Below, one piece after another: positions 34,888-47,833 of a DNA stretch of 64,000 bases. Source of the DNA: Cylicocyclus nassatus (lineage: Eukaryota > Nematoda > Chromadorea > Rhabditida > Strongylidae). Numbering within the stretch: position 1 is the stretch's first letter; each line of letters opens with the position of its first letter. The notes beneath the pieces were generated by a model. The model searched no databases. It was not told the origin of the DNA and worked only from the letters and a program-made list of their open reading frames with translations. The stretch is from contig CATQJL010000112.1 in the NCBI GenBank assembly GCA_958299035.1, positions 8,408,880-8,472,879 on the forward strand, in the 5' to 3' direction. A program made the position numbers and the translations under genes.

Positions 34888-37800
34888 TAAAATTTTCGGC
34901 ATACTGTGACTTTCGCCGCCAGCTTGCTCTCAAACTTATGAAATTAGAAAAAATTATTCTAAGAAAATGGACCCCAAAGAGTAAAATGAAAAAACCAAAA
35001 GCTCACTCACTTATTGCAAGAGTTGGCATGTCCTAGAAACCCTTTACAATACTTCTTCTCTTTTGCTTCTTGTCTAATTATGTACTTATCTAATTCGTTT
35101 AACTCTAAAATTATAATTTAATATTTTCAAAAATCAAAATTTATCCTATGATTATTTCATAATTCAACTTTGAATCCAACAGTTTTGATTATTTATAAGG
35201 AGTGAAGTCGAAGATGTGAATTTCATTCTTGAAACTGGATCAACTTACACTTCAAAAGTATTTTTAACCAGACTCAAATGAAACGTGAGCGAAGCAATAT
35301 AACAAACGGATAAAATTTGCGTATTTAATGAAAATTCTAATTTTACAATTTAGCCAATTTAACCTAAATGTCCGTGGCGAAATTGTTCCTAAATATGGCC
35401 GCCATCAGCAACTTCAATGGAAACTGGTTTCCAAACAAAATCATGATGAAATAACAATTCTCCATATAGAAGGCAATGCATCAGTCATATGAGATTGATA
35501 AGAAAATATTGGGGTGTATGATATTTCCATTCAGCCATTTTGAGGGCGAACTATGTAATGAAAAACCACAATGAAATACAATCCCGGCTCTGTATCGTTT
35601 TCTAATGCTATCGAGACGTAAATGGTGGTGGGAAAATAAAAGTAGAATATGTGTTTTTTGGGAGGGGGCGGGGGAAGAGGTGAAGGGGGGGGGGAATATT
35701 GATGGAGGAGTATTTGGAAACAAGAACAGCGCACTTTTTTTCAGGATTGGAAATACCAAGATTCAAAGAGTATGTAGAGTTCATGAACAATGCTAAGAAA
35801 ATGTAAATATCAAGAACTGAACCAGTAATGCTACAACTATATGATGAAAACTCACTGCAAGCAGAAAATTAAACTTGATAGAGCTTTCGTTTACAAAGAA
35901 TTGCTTTACGTTCGATTCCTCAGTCCTGCTTCGATACTAATTGTATTAAATTTTACCGACGTGTTTGAGAACATCAAAAGAAGTGATTATAGTCGAAATG
36001 CCATAGAAAAGGATTATTCTTTCGTTATTCTCCGAATGTGATTTTATATGATAAGAGGAGAGCGAAGATCATCAGATCATATGCGCAAAAAAGCTTATTA
36101 GAGACAAAAAGGTCAGAATATACGGATATCTACAAAAAGGTTCGTATGTATTATTTTATGGCTTTAATTTGACCGCGCTCCGATAGTCTGAAATACATCA
36201 ACTGAAAATGAATTTTAGTTGAAAAGAGAGCTTGGAATGAAATTGAGTTCTGATTGAAACATTATTTCCATTTAACATCGATAAGTTTAAAATTAATGAG
36301 ATAGAAAACTGCTGAAGAGAATGGTGTCCAAAGCTTTCCTAAATTTTCTAAGTTTTTTCTTTATTCTTCAAATCGTGTAGTGTGCAAAAAGTAGCATATA
36401 TTTACTTAAGAAAGGGACGAATACATCTGTTTGCCTGCTAGAAGATGATCACAAAATTAACAACTGCCCTCCATGTCCCTGATCTTGCAAATAACAACGA
36501 AATTGCGTGCTGAAGATTTTGAGCGAGCTTCTTCCTGATATATGTGATGGCTGGGTTACCATTGAGAAACGTAAACATTTGAAAGATTTATGTTTATGTG
36601 CATAGCTATCTTCTAGTAACCACAGAAACACGGAACGACAAGCTTTTGCACACAAAAAGTGTTTCGGAAGGAGGAAGGTGGGCTGGAGGAGAATGACATG
36701 AAATCCGAAATATAGAGTTTTCGGAAGTGTGTAAAATGAACTGTATATTTAAAAGGGAGAGCGGAGGCGGGGGGAAGGGGTATTTTCGACTCAAATAATG
36801 AAAATTTTTTGATTTTGATCACACTATTAGAACAAGTGGAAGACAGGGGGCACGGACGAGGTGGGGGGAGGAACGAGGAGGGGAAGAAAAAGACTGTATT
36901 GTACATGTTGCATCTTATATTTATTTATTATTAATAGTATATTATTATATTATATTATGTTTGATTTTTATTTTTTTGTATTTATATTGTTGCATTTTTT
37001 TGTTCTGCTCGATTATTGATGTGTTATAAGTCATGCATATAAATTATATTCACTGGCAAAGGTTTCAAAAAATGTTGTAGAACTGGATCAGCTTTAGAAA
37101 AAAGTTTTTGGGGCGTGGCTGTTGCTACTCTCCCCTCCTCGCTCTTCAAAATTTCAGGATCGAAAAGCCTGCGAGAAATTTAAAAAGCATATCTAAGCAC
37201 TGTTCGTGGGACGTGGAAAAGGCTCCCAACTGTATTTTTTGTTGCGTCTCAAGATCTTTCGGGACCGCCTCTTGGACGAGTTACAATCACCCCATCAGAA
37301 TGATTTGTACAAATCTGTGTAGGGATCCAACAGACCAAATAGTCCAAATACTCACAGGATATATGACAGACACGGCTTGTTGATAGTCTAGCAAACGAAG
37401 CAAAAAACGCTATTCACTCTGTCCTGGGATAGAGGGTATGTACATGTCACTTGAGTAGCCACTCTGCATCAGATTTCAATATGGGAAAAACTTTCCCAAT
37501 CAGTGCAGATACGTCACACATGTACTGGAATTTTGGAATGGAAAACTCTGGATTAGAAGGTCTATCCGTAGGAAGTACGCTGTGGTCTTAGACAATCCGC
37601 TAATGCTTAAGAATGCTTTGGAAATGCGTCTAATGAAAGCGGATTCACAAGTGGATCTGTACTTCTCGAATTAACATCTGACATCGGGGCCGCCGAACAT
37701 GTGTACTTAAGCTCTTGTACTCCAGATGATTCAAAGGATAATCTATCGCGTGGGCCACAATGTTTTTATGTTTATTATGTTCAGAACATTACAGCAGTGA

Positions 37801-38309
37801 GAGGTGGGGGAGAGTGAAAAATTGATTACAAGAGGATAAACTTCGGAAAAATTGTAGGAATTTGACGTGCATTCCTGCATCCGAGGATTTTCGGAGAAGT
37901 TTAAATGCGATGTAACACAAATTTTGCGATGCGAAATATGCAGCAGTGATCAAGCTAGTGGACCATTCAGCGTTCTCGACTACAATCTGGGCAAGAGCTC
38001 AGACTTATATTTCGTGCCCATCTGATAATAGAGCTGCTTGGGGAAGAGCTTAACTAAAATCTTCCAATCAAATTTTACAAAAGATATTCAGCTAGCATTC
38101 AGCCAGATTTGCCTGAATGCTATTATCGAAATATGGTGAGGTTTGGCTTTCTCGGATTACTGTAGGTGTTTTGCATTTTAACAGCACTTTTTCAACCTAC
38201 CACGGACCTAAACTATAGGCTTAAATACGTTAAAAATAATTGATATAATCGCTGTGGAACATGCTTGTATAAACATTGACGACCGCTTGACACACATGAT
38301 GTGTCAAGG
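34888..38309. other. no gene seen; purine-rich tracts
   Basis: AG-rich runs at about 35659-35710 and 36660-36895, AT-rich at 36905-37060. The 91-codon frame at 37108-37383 shows no domain. Confidence 0.5.
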
Positions 38310-39049
38310 GTTGACATACCATAGCCGGTAGTAATCCCGCCGACCTGGCGGCAGGTCTCGACGGCAGATCGCTGGCACCTTTCCGTGAGGTGGCCAGAAA
38401 CTAAAACCCCAAACTTAGGCCGTCCCAGGCCTTTTTCAAAAAAATTTCTCGATGAAGATGCCACCTCGACCCTTAGAAACCTCCATCGAAATTTGCGGTT
38501 CCATAAATCCACCTGTAGAAAAATATCTGGGAGCGCAGGAGGAGCTGCTGGCAACTTCGCGAGGTCAGTTGCCGGCAACCTGCCCGGCAGCTAGTCGAAA
38601 TCCGCGAGATGGCAGCTGCCGGCAGGTCAGGGAGCACGAGAAATAGCGTGCTCTTTTGAGATAGGAAGCTGCCGGCATCTCGACGTGCCCCTACCAAGTC
38701 GAGGTGGTGGCACCTTTGCCGACGGCGTCTGCGAGTTTGCGAATTGCGGAGATATCACACAATTTACGTCAGGCGAAAAAATCAAAAATTCTACTTTTCA
38801 TCAAAATACTATCATTTTTCTCATTATATAAGTTTTAGCAATTTTAGGTAGCACTTTTGCGGCTGTCTGCGTCATCAGAATTTAATGGGCGAAATGATTG
38901 CGTGCTAAAATTACATAAGACTATTGAAACCTACAATCACTCCGTGAGCTGCCGCCGAAGATGGCAACTTTTACGCGATGTCTGCCTACTTGCCGGCATC
39001 TTTGATGCCACCAGGTAGGGTAGATTACAACCGGCCCACGTGTGTCGTT
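38310..39049. mobile_element. foldback element rich in GCCGGC palindromes
   Basis: Inverted ends: TTGACATACC-(3)-GCCGGTAGTAATC and CCGACCTGGCGGCA on the left; on the right reverse strand CGACACACG-(3)-GCCGGTTGTAATC and CTACCTGGTGGCA. Inside, GTTGCCGGCAAC, GCAGCTGCCGGCAG and GATGCCGGC repeats can form many small hairpins. TSD unresolved. Non-coding. Similar GCCGGCA palindromic repeats are common in rhabditid nematodes. Confidence 0.55.
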
Positions 39050-39365
39050 GAAATGGCTACTATTTTGTGTTAAACCCACTCCGGGAGTTTACTTTTGTGC
39101 TGGATCTAGACACAACCTCTACTGTTTTTGCCAGCATTCCAGCATTACTGTAGGTCTACTGTAAATGGAATTGCGCGTGATTTTATCTAAAAAATGTTGA
39201 GTGGCCCGTGAAACGCCTTGGTCGTCATGTGATAAAATATTGTAGCTGATAGCATCTTCCATAATGAAAGTAATGTAGTGAAGTTCCAAAGAACAAAATT
39301 TTTCTGTCTATTCAAAAACTATGGTTTCAGTTTTGTATTCGTTCTCACTGCAAATTCTTGGTACC

Positions 39366-39540
39366 CTTTGATTCAACTGTCTTGTCGCGTGGAAGGCGGG
39401 CCTTCGTGACCTAATTAAGGCCAGGTAACGATCAGAAAGCATATGCGCGGGAGAGACGCAGACTGCGTCGCGGGTGCGGGCGGCCTTAATTAGGTCACAA
39501 AGCCCCGCCTTCCAGCCACCAAGCCAGTTAAATCAAAAGT
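39366..39540. repeat. palindromic MITE-like repeat
   Basis: The inner arms GGAAGGCGGGCCTTCGTGAC (39391-39410) plus CTAATTAAGGCC and their complement at 39482-39514 extend outward through GATTCAACTG/CAGTTAAATC. The CpG-rich loop contains CGCGGGAGAGACGCAG. Confidence 0.65.
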
Positions 39541-40882
39541 TAGATGATGCTGTCAGTGTCTTAGGCTTTATGTGCTAGATAATTGCGAACAAAATTCATA
39601 TTAATAAACCTTGACTCCGAAAAACTACTGCCTTCTCATAAGCTTGATTAGGTCATAAATTATTTTTGAGCAAAGCCGAGTTGAATTTTACATCAATCTA
39701 CTTTTGTTATGCTGTTTATATTCCAGACAAACCTCATCTTGCGACTAAATATAGCAAGAATTTAGTGCTTATAAATCAGACTACGGATAATCACAAAATA
39801 CGATATATTCGCTTGGTTATGCAATGTTTACGATGTGATGCGAATATACGCGAGAGCTAAAGTCTGATTATGACGAATACGCAACTATACACAAGAAGCT
39901 TGGCTTGTTTACTGCTGGACATTCTGGGAAAACAGGGATCGTTTTCCAGCAATTTTAAACTAAACTTGGGAGTATGTTGCCAATGCAATAAAGGTTGTTG
40001 GCATGCGCTGGAAAATCTCAATACAGTTCAAGATCACAAAACCACCAAAACATGGATAACAATAATATTAATAATAATAAATCAAAAGCAATTATCAAGG
40101 TTGTGTCGATCGAGCTTTTCTACGAAAAGTTATAATTTTCGTGAATAATGCAAAAAAAGTGAAAATGGCATTTTTTGCATCTTTCTAATTTTTGTAAGCA
40201 AATACTCCCACCTAAGGAGCAGTTACGAATTTAGAAGCAAAGCGGCAGAACTTTCGGTTCATCTTAACACATATACTTTTGTGAGAAATCAAGAATTCTG
40301 AAATATTTTCGAAAAAGGTTGAATTTATCGATTTCTCACTTCTCGATTGGTGAGTGGACTTTTTTGTAATTGTATTTAGATTTCCAAATAATTTATGCAA
40401 GTTTCTGGAACATTTCAAAAGAGCTACTAGAAAGTATAACGTTAAGTCCAAAGTCGTAAGCAAAGGTAAGCCATCTGATATCTTTAAAAAAGGATTCCAA
40501 GTTTTACCTACTTATCAGAGAGATAATTTTTGAGGAAAAGAAAAGCATTGCAAGAATAGAAACATTTTGTACAAAATATTCTTTTGAGCTGGATTATGAA
40601 CTTTAGAAACAATAAAAAACTTTTTTGAACGAAACTATATAGAGAGTTTCCTTCCCAAGACTAATAACATCGAAATCGAGAGTAAACCGAATCGCTGAAA
40701 GCTGAGGTTGCTCAATGTCATTTGCACGGCGACGATTTGATTAGATAGTAAAAGGTAGAGCTGAATAGATGAAGGAAAGTGCTTTGCTTCTAAAATCAAA
40801 GGAATTTCTATTTACGTGAGTAGTAGTACACATTACTTGCACTTTTCATCTTATTTTATTCATACAAAAAGACAGTTATGAG

Positions 40883-41130
40883 CAGGGCTCGGCACGAGCT
40901 GGCACTAGGGAATTTCAAAACAAAGTCCCCTTCGATCTTGGAAATTTCGTACGAAACCTCTTTGACCCCGAATCCTAAACGTTGAAAAGCCCTAAAAAAA
41001 CGAAACGTTGACTAAAAAAAGCGCCTCAATTTCTGTGTCTTTTCGGCCGCAAAAACGATATCCCCTTTGTTTTTTGTCCCAAAAACGATATCTATCCAGG
41101 TTGACCCGGTGCCAGCTGTGACAAGCCCTG
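40883..41130. mobile_element. hAT-type MITE with CAGGGCT ends, 248 bp
   Basis: The ends read CAGGGCTCGGCACGAGC on the left and, on the right reverse strand, CAGGGCTTGTCACAGC, a classic hAT terminus. Flanking 8-mers GTTATGAG (40875-40882) and ATTATGAA (41131-41138) agree at 6 of 8 positions, an aged TSD. No ORF. Confidence 0.7.
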
Positions 41131-41138
41131 ATTATGAA

Positions 41139-44100
41139 CGGCTATGAAAATCTTTACAGTACAACTATTTATTTCTTTATTAGTAATAATCAAAAAAATT
41201 CAATTCAAAGTTACTTTGCAGATTTTTCAACACTACTAGTTAGCAAAAAAGTTCGAAATTTGCAAGAGCCATAGCATTATGGAGGTGCGTGACCGCCATA
41301 AATAATTTGTTGCACGCAAAATGAAGAAAATGGAGTAAAAACACCATCATAAATCCCAAGTTTTTAGGGTTGACATGCAAAGCTATGTAAGTGAGCTTCT
41401 TTCTGAAAAAAAAGTTAAAAGATAAGGAAAGGTGGAAATGAAAGAAAATAGAAAAAGTAGAAAATAATCATGTGCAAGACAAAATGGGCGATTTGTAAGA
41501 ACTTCTAATTGCAGAAATGAGGGAAAGTTTCACAAAGATTTCATAGAGTCAGCGAATTCATCCTAGCTTTCTCAAATTTCACATCTAAAGAATTCGTAAA
41601 AGTTGTGAGAAAATGTCAATAGCTCAAATGCATTAAACGAGAGAAATGAGCTGAAGTTTCTCGCTCCAAAAAATAAACTTCTGGACTTGTGATGATGGTT
41701 ATAAATGGTCGTCAGATGATCACAAAAAACCGAAGAGGATATGCCTGCATTGCGCCAGTGCACACATAATTGAGAAATGCCATTACCTTTTTCAACATCC
41801 CTTTTCCAATGAAACCGACGCGAACTAAAGTCTGTGATTCGTAATGAACTTGTACTGCGAATGGATAGAAGCTGATAAAGCAAAATTCCTCAAACAAAAG
41901 ATGGTCAGTTATTTCGTTAGTCCAATTCGATGTTCTCTTTTTTACACGCAAAAAAAAATAAAAATTTTGCTTTGAAAATTATTTCAGATAATATCAGCCA
42001 AGTCTAACCAGTGTGAGATCATCAAATCATGGGTTTTAACACACCCTGTGCAGCCATTTACAAGGTCCTTAACAGGCTGAAATCTGATCATTCTCGGATC
42101 TTCAAAACTCTCAATGTAAAAATACCGTAATGTTTTGAACTGGCTATATTACTTTCTATCTGAAAGACCAGAAGAAAAATTGTCGATTTTGGAAGCAATT
42201 TTACCTCAAATTTGTCACAGTGGTCAAACCTTATAATACTACAATAAGCAAAGAATTTGTGAAAGCAGTTCCATAGCCATTTCATTTCTTAATCGTTTTA
42301 TGCGTTTGAAATCCTGCATCAATTCTGATTCCTTGTTTATTCTGAAACATCCGCTTCTTTTGGAAATTTACTGAGCTACCAATGAGAGAAACTGGTTTTC
42401 AATTTTCTTCTGGGTAATTTATAGGATGCTTCACGGCGTTGAAGTGCTTTAGCAGAACGCCAGTGCTTCAGAAATGAAGCAGACCGTAATAGCATGAAGG
42501 ATCTTACATCAAAGTTAATTGTGAAAAACTTACCGTTAAATCCTAGCAGGATTCAAAGTTCTATAATTTCAAAGCATTTCTAGAAAGTTCTCAGGGAGCA
42601 AAAACACAATGGAGCATACAGATGAGAATAAGTTTTGCTCAGAAAACCCTAAACAATGAGATTTATTGTCTAATGAAAAGTTTTTAAGCCAGAAAAGCTC
42701 ATTGAACCCTTTGCTGCTAAAACTCCAGCAGAGAGGTGTTCGTTATGGTTTTAGATTCAAGAAGCAGAAATGGAAAGCTTTAAAGGAATTTGATGTCAGA
42801 AAAATGAAATTCAGATGCATTCGCATGCACATCTCATCAAGGAATGAGCTCAACTCATCCCATAAAAGGGATCAAATGGAAATTCGAGCTATTACTTGGA
42901 ATTGAAATTCAAAAAAATTATGAATTTTCTCCCCATTTTACCAAAAAATCCCAGAAAAAGCATCTTATTGACTAGAGCTACCCATACTGATGATGCTAGT
43001 GTCATTAACACAAACAAGCCCAATCTATATGAATTCACATATTTTTCTTCAACTTGTGATGCATAACTAATTGCGATGCAGAAGTCAATAGGTCTTATGG
43101 GATTCTAAAGAAGAATAGAATTGTTTTTCCTCTCTGTATTGCACCACACGAAGGCCCCAGCAAAAAGTTGTTTGCCGCAGAGCTCTCAAATTCTTTGGGA
43201 TTAGGAAAGGATGACATGAGACTGACAAGAAGTGTGTTCGTATCGGGAGAAAAAGTGCGGACGAGGAACTATACACTTAAATGACGAGAAAGTCATTGAG
43301 AGGGGGAAGAGCGCAAAAAAGAAAGAATTTGGGTTTCATTGGTCAACGTGGGACCAAGATTTTTACAGTTTGTCAAATTTACCAAGGGGAACACTTTCAT
43401 GAAATTTCTTCCATTTTTCTACATACACATGCCACACTTACATTGGCATCGAATCAACTTGGAACATACTGGGACACGCTATAGCCAATCTGAGGCGATA
43501 ACAGTTAAATATTTACATTCTATTCGAGATGATCAAAATTAAAAAGTAATAGAAGACTGCCTCGACGTGTATTGCTCCCTTTGAAGATTTGCTATTATCC
43601 TTTTGAGGAAAAGTTGCCGGTTATCATTTTATGAGAATTACCTGAAAATGAATGATAATTTTGCGTTGTAAAAAATTGCTAAGACTACAGCCTATCCTAT
43701 CTCCGTTTCTTTTCCTCTCCTCAAAACTCAAAGAGCATAACTTCTTCAAGTTTTCGCTGCAGTTTAGAAAAAGGGGGCCATTAGATATACAGTTGTAGCG
43801 GTCCAAAATTGCGGGATTTTCGTAATTCGCGAGATTCACGGGATTTGTGATTTCACGGGATTCGCGGTTTCACGGGATTCGCGGAATTCACGGGAGTTGC
43901 GGGACAAGCGGGATTTAGCTATAACTTCTTTTAAAACATCTTTATTTGGAATCTCGCTAATGCTCCGCTAAAGATAGGAAATCTAAACATTCACATTCGC
44001 CATTACTTTTGCCAATATCTCATGTATTTTCTGCATGTGCTCCAACGACATTGAAGGACTGAATTTACAGTTATCGCAAGAAAGTAGGTGTCTTCGTAAT

Positions 44101-45590
44101 TACAGAAGATAGTGGCGTCATAATCCCTTTCAGCTCGAGTTTTCAAGGAATGGAAACAGTTTCTCTTTAATAATGAAAGCTTACAACTCCAATTTTTTAG
44201 CTCAGTATTAATGTCTTATAGAATTTGGAACAATGGAGGTGATACGGACGCGCTCTTCCGTACTCTTAATAAAAATAAATCTCAAGTAAGGAATGGATCT
44301 ATCGCAATTCAAACAACATCATGGCGCAATCAGGGAGATTCTAGACTGCTAAAAGATTCTGAAATCATGCTTATAGAAGACTAGCAGTAGCTTCCAACAC
44401 AAAATTCTAAAGGACGTGATGGTTTGCGAGAATTTTCCGAAGTGATTGAAATAAGAACGACTTTTTGCAGAAGCCTGCAATCTCGGTAATAAGAGGTGTT
44501 TAATGACATCGTAAAAGCGGAACATTAGATGACGTTTCCCAAAGATTGCATGGGTACATAATTCGATATCCTCAGAAAAACTTTGCAAGGAGAAAATCAG
44601 AGCAGAGGCGAGATGAGCTTGGAATCTTTATACAATTTTCTTGTAAAAAACACGACTTATTTTTAAAACGGGCTTGATGAGGAAAATACGTAGTCAAATT
44701 TCGCCCCCTCTTCAATCAGCTTCTTTGCTTTAGGAAAATTCTTCGTTCTTGAGAAAGAGGAAAGACAGAAAGAACAGCGTCTACTGAATGACGATTTTGA
44801 AACGATTAAGATGTTCTGAAACGAGAAAAAGCTCAGTGTGCACAATCAACTCCAAGATTGAAATTTTCGTGTCTAAAATATAGTATGCTCGTGTCCGGGC
44901 TGGGTTTTGATCTATGTGTGTTGGAAATAGATATCCAAGCTTCTCAAGAGTCAGATGAGATGAGCAGAGCAAACATCATTCGTCATTGCTCATTCATAGT
45001 GCAAGAACACTTGAGATGATGTCTACATACCCGCGAATGTTTGCTTAAATGATGCCAAGTGGGTGTAATGGAAGCTTTGTTGACTAAAAACTACATAAAA
45101 GTACTTTACAACATTGTGGTTATTACATGATCGGGTGACAGCTGAGAACGCCCACTGCTACTTTGATAAATATGTAGACAGAGTGGGCGTTACATAAGTG
45201 ATCTTTGATATAGTAAAGAGATTTTCTGAATTTCAATGCTTTCTTAGAAAAGTGTTTGGGCAGATTTGAGTGCGGTACTTGAATTTCTTGTGTGTACAAT
45301 GTTCAGGAGGTTTTATCCAGGCGGCAGCTCATATTAAATCGTGGTGGTCAAGAAATCTACCTTATAAACCGCCCAAGCCGTCCCGCTCTAGAATGACAAT
45401 CAGAGTTCTCGAGTACGGTAACAGGAACGATACGAATTGATGCTCAGAATTGAATTTTTCAATCACGAATGGATCGAACGGTCTGGCAACAGCTTGATCA
45501 AGTCCTTCCAATCCGTATACCAATTAGTAAAAGGTTCTTGAAATTGCCTAGGAGATGCTTCAAAGTGCTTTAAAGACAGTAAGTTTAACT
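41139..45590. other. no gene seen apart from the minisatellite at 43811
   Basis: AT-rich with scattered short frames. A small AACGCCCACT/AGTGGGCGTT inverted repeat occurs at 45147-45191. Confidence 0.5.
43811..43915 (+). repeat. minisatellite of TTCGCGGNTTCACGGGA units
   Basis: About five degenerate 17-20-bp units, all containing CACGGGA or GCGGGA and TTCGCG, in direct order. Confidence 0.7.
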
Positions 45591-46083
45591 CTGACAACTG
45601 ACCGGAACTTCCGCAGAACGTTTGGAAAAGCTCCGCCATATTACCTGCGGAAGTTCCGTAAACGTGCTGCGGAAGTTCGCAAATGAGGTGTTGCGGAAGT
45701 TCCGAAGAATGCGAACCACCACAGCAAAAGAGGACGCCTGAGCGAGATTTGAACCTTACTCTATTGACTGTGAGATTCACCTACTATTCTCTCCGCTACG
45801 GCTTATATGTTCGATAATGCACTGTAGTTGTTGGCGAGAAACATCATACGAGACAGCACATTCAAAACCCTGCAGAAGTACTGGCATGTCAAAGTGCTGC
45901 GGAACCGATGGCATTTCTCGGAATAAGAAGTCCTGCGGAAGTTCCAATTTTCAACTGGTCTGACGTGAAGATCCTGCAGAAGTTCCCATTTTCAACGTTT
46001 TTACTTTTGCAATAGTAAACAAAATTCTGCGGAACCGCTGCAAACTTTGCTAGTCCTGCGGAAGTTCCGGCGAATTGTCTGAG
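45591..46083. mobile_element. GGAAGTTCC-rich repeat with TIRs, copy 2
   Basis: CTGACAACTGACCGGAAC and the right end CCGGCGAATTGTCTGAG form the same imperfect TIR as copy 1. The middle shares GATTTGAACCTTACTCTAT and CAAAATTCTGCGGAACCGCT. The minus strand 45802-45735 is tRNA-like but does not fold into a full cloverleaf by eye. Confidence 0.6.
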
Positions 46084-46169
46084 AATGAGCTTCTTTAATA
46101 CGGTGAAGCAACAGTCGAAGTGGATACGCATGAGTTGAAGAAGTGATTTCCGAGATTTCGCTCATAGTA

Positions 46170-47113
46170 TTAGGTTGTCCGGAAATTAATGCCCGTTTTG
46201 AATTTCAACCTCAATAAGTTATACACTTCTCACTTCTAAATAGGTTGCAAAGTACCATTCGATAGAGCAGAGCAAGCTCTACAAGATGGCTTTCTTGATT
46301 TAGCAGCAGCTCTGATCTACCTCAAGTTTCGATCCAAAAACTAAAAAGATTCAATTGCCCGGAAAATCGAAAAAAATCGCAACTCAGTTCATAAAAATCT
46401 TACAAAAATTCTAACTTGCTCACATAAACACTATCCACATAAGACATCTATATACGCCTTTGCCGTATTTTTTCCTCTGTTAGAAATGAAGAAAACGGAA
46501 ATTTTCGTGCATTTGCCAAAGTGATGCTGTGCCATCCCCACATAGGTAGTTGTATACCACAAGCCTATAGAAATACAGACCTAGATTTTCAGCTCTCTAC
46601 AAGCTTTAGTTCTCGAAAAATTTGAATTTTGGCTTGGAGCATCTAACTAGGGAAAGCTATACTCGGTATTTCTCGAGAACTAAAGCTTGTAGAGAGCTGA
46701 AAATTTAGTGTACTTCTACAGGCTTGTGGTATACAACTACCTATGTGGGGATGGCGCAGCATCAGTTTGGCAAATGCACGAAAATTTCCGTTTTCTTGAT
46801 TTCTAATGGAGGAAAAAATACGACAAAGGCGTATATAGATGTCTTATTTGATTAGTGTTTACGTGAGCAGGTTAAAATTTTTGTAAGATTTTTATGAACT
46901 GAGTTGCGATTTTTTTCGATTTTTCGGGCTGCTGAGTTTTTTTACTTTTTACATTGAAACTCGAGGTAGATGAGAGCTGTTGCAAAAGTAAGACGGCCGT
47001 CTTGTACAGCTTGCTTTGCTCTATCGAATGATACTTTGCAACCTATCTAGAAGTGAGAAGTGTATGACTTATTGAGGTTGAACAAAACGGGCATTAATTT
47101 CCGGACAATCTAA
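46170..47113. mobile_element. near-complete palindromic mariner-like element (944 bp)
   Basis: The left end TTAGGTTGTCCGGAAATTAA and the exact complement at the right are bordered by TA (46168-46169 and 47114-47115). Arms of about 450 bp (46170-46625 and 46669-47113) pair almost throughout, leaving a loop of about 43 bp. No coding capacity. A transcript across it would form a long double-stranded RNA. Confidence 0.8.
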
Positions 47114-47247
47114 TAAATAATGCAAAGCGCGGGAATGGGAAACAATTCGGTAGATTTTCTTCTCAAAAATTGTTATGGACACAGGTTGCTCAACCACTGC
47201 TCATGATATGCCTTCATCGCTTCTCCTAAGAAATTTTCTAATATTAA

Positions 47248-47833
47248 CACGTTGACGACGAGCCATTTTTTGAAGGTCTGTCCCTGTGGACGAACCGTTT
47301 CCCGGCACTTTCACAGCTGGCTGCATGTATGTATGCATGCATCTATGCGTGAGATACAAAAATGTAGGTAAGCGGGGCTGCTCCGCCCGCTTTTGGCAAG
47401 TCCCGCCCACTTTTCAAGAGTGTTGGAAATTGCCCAAAATCAATGAATTCGTGCAAATTGCGGCATTTTTGAAAGGTGGGCGGGGCTTGCCACTCAGGGG
47501 GCGGAGCTTGCCACTTAGGGGGCGGGGCCTGCCTGAAGATGTGCGGGGCCTGGCTGAAACTTGTTTGAGGTCTTTGCGTTCATTTACGGCGTCATCCATG
47601 CATTTTATGAACAAAAATGGCTCTTTTGGGAAGCATAGGAGTGGGCGGAGTTTACCAAAAGGGGCGGAGCTAATGCATGAAGTATATCCGAGCCTATGTT
47701 GATTATATGAACAGAAACTGAGAGGATTGGACATATAGTATTGAAGTTAAGGCCGCCGCGCACCATTGCGCGGCGTCGTCCACAGGGACAGACTGCCTGC
47801 CGCGCACCATTGCGCGGCACTGTCGTCAACGTG
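47248..47833. mobile_element. piggyBac-like MITE, TTAA-flanked (586 bp)
   Basis: TTAA at 47244-47247 and 47834-47837 flanks CACGTTGACGAC and its complement GTCGTCAACGTG. A second inverted block, GTCTGTCCCTGTGGACGA/TCGTCCACAGGGACAGAC, lies just inside. TTAA targets are characteristic of piggyBac. The interior holds GC-rich tandem copies (47477-47556). No transposase. Confidence 0.7.
47477..47556 (+). repeat. GC-rich short tandem repeat
   Basis: About four copies of a 20-22-bp unit like GGGGCGGAGCTTGCCACTTA, the later ones diverged. It lies inside the piggyBac-like MITE. Confidence 0.6.

Noticed and set aside
45735..45802. Functional tRNA gene on the minus strand
   Set aside because: A and B boxes are recognisable but acceptor and T stems do not pair; it is part of a dispersed repeat.
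47286..47734. Frames of 138 and 106 codons on opposite strands
   Set aside because: Both translate the GC-rich tandem inside the piggyBac-like MITE.
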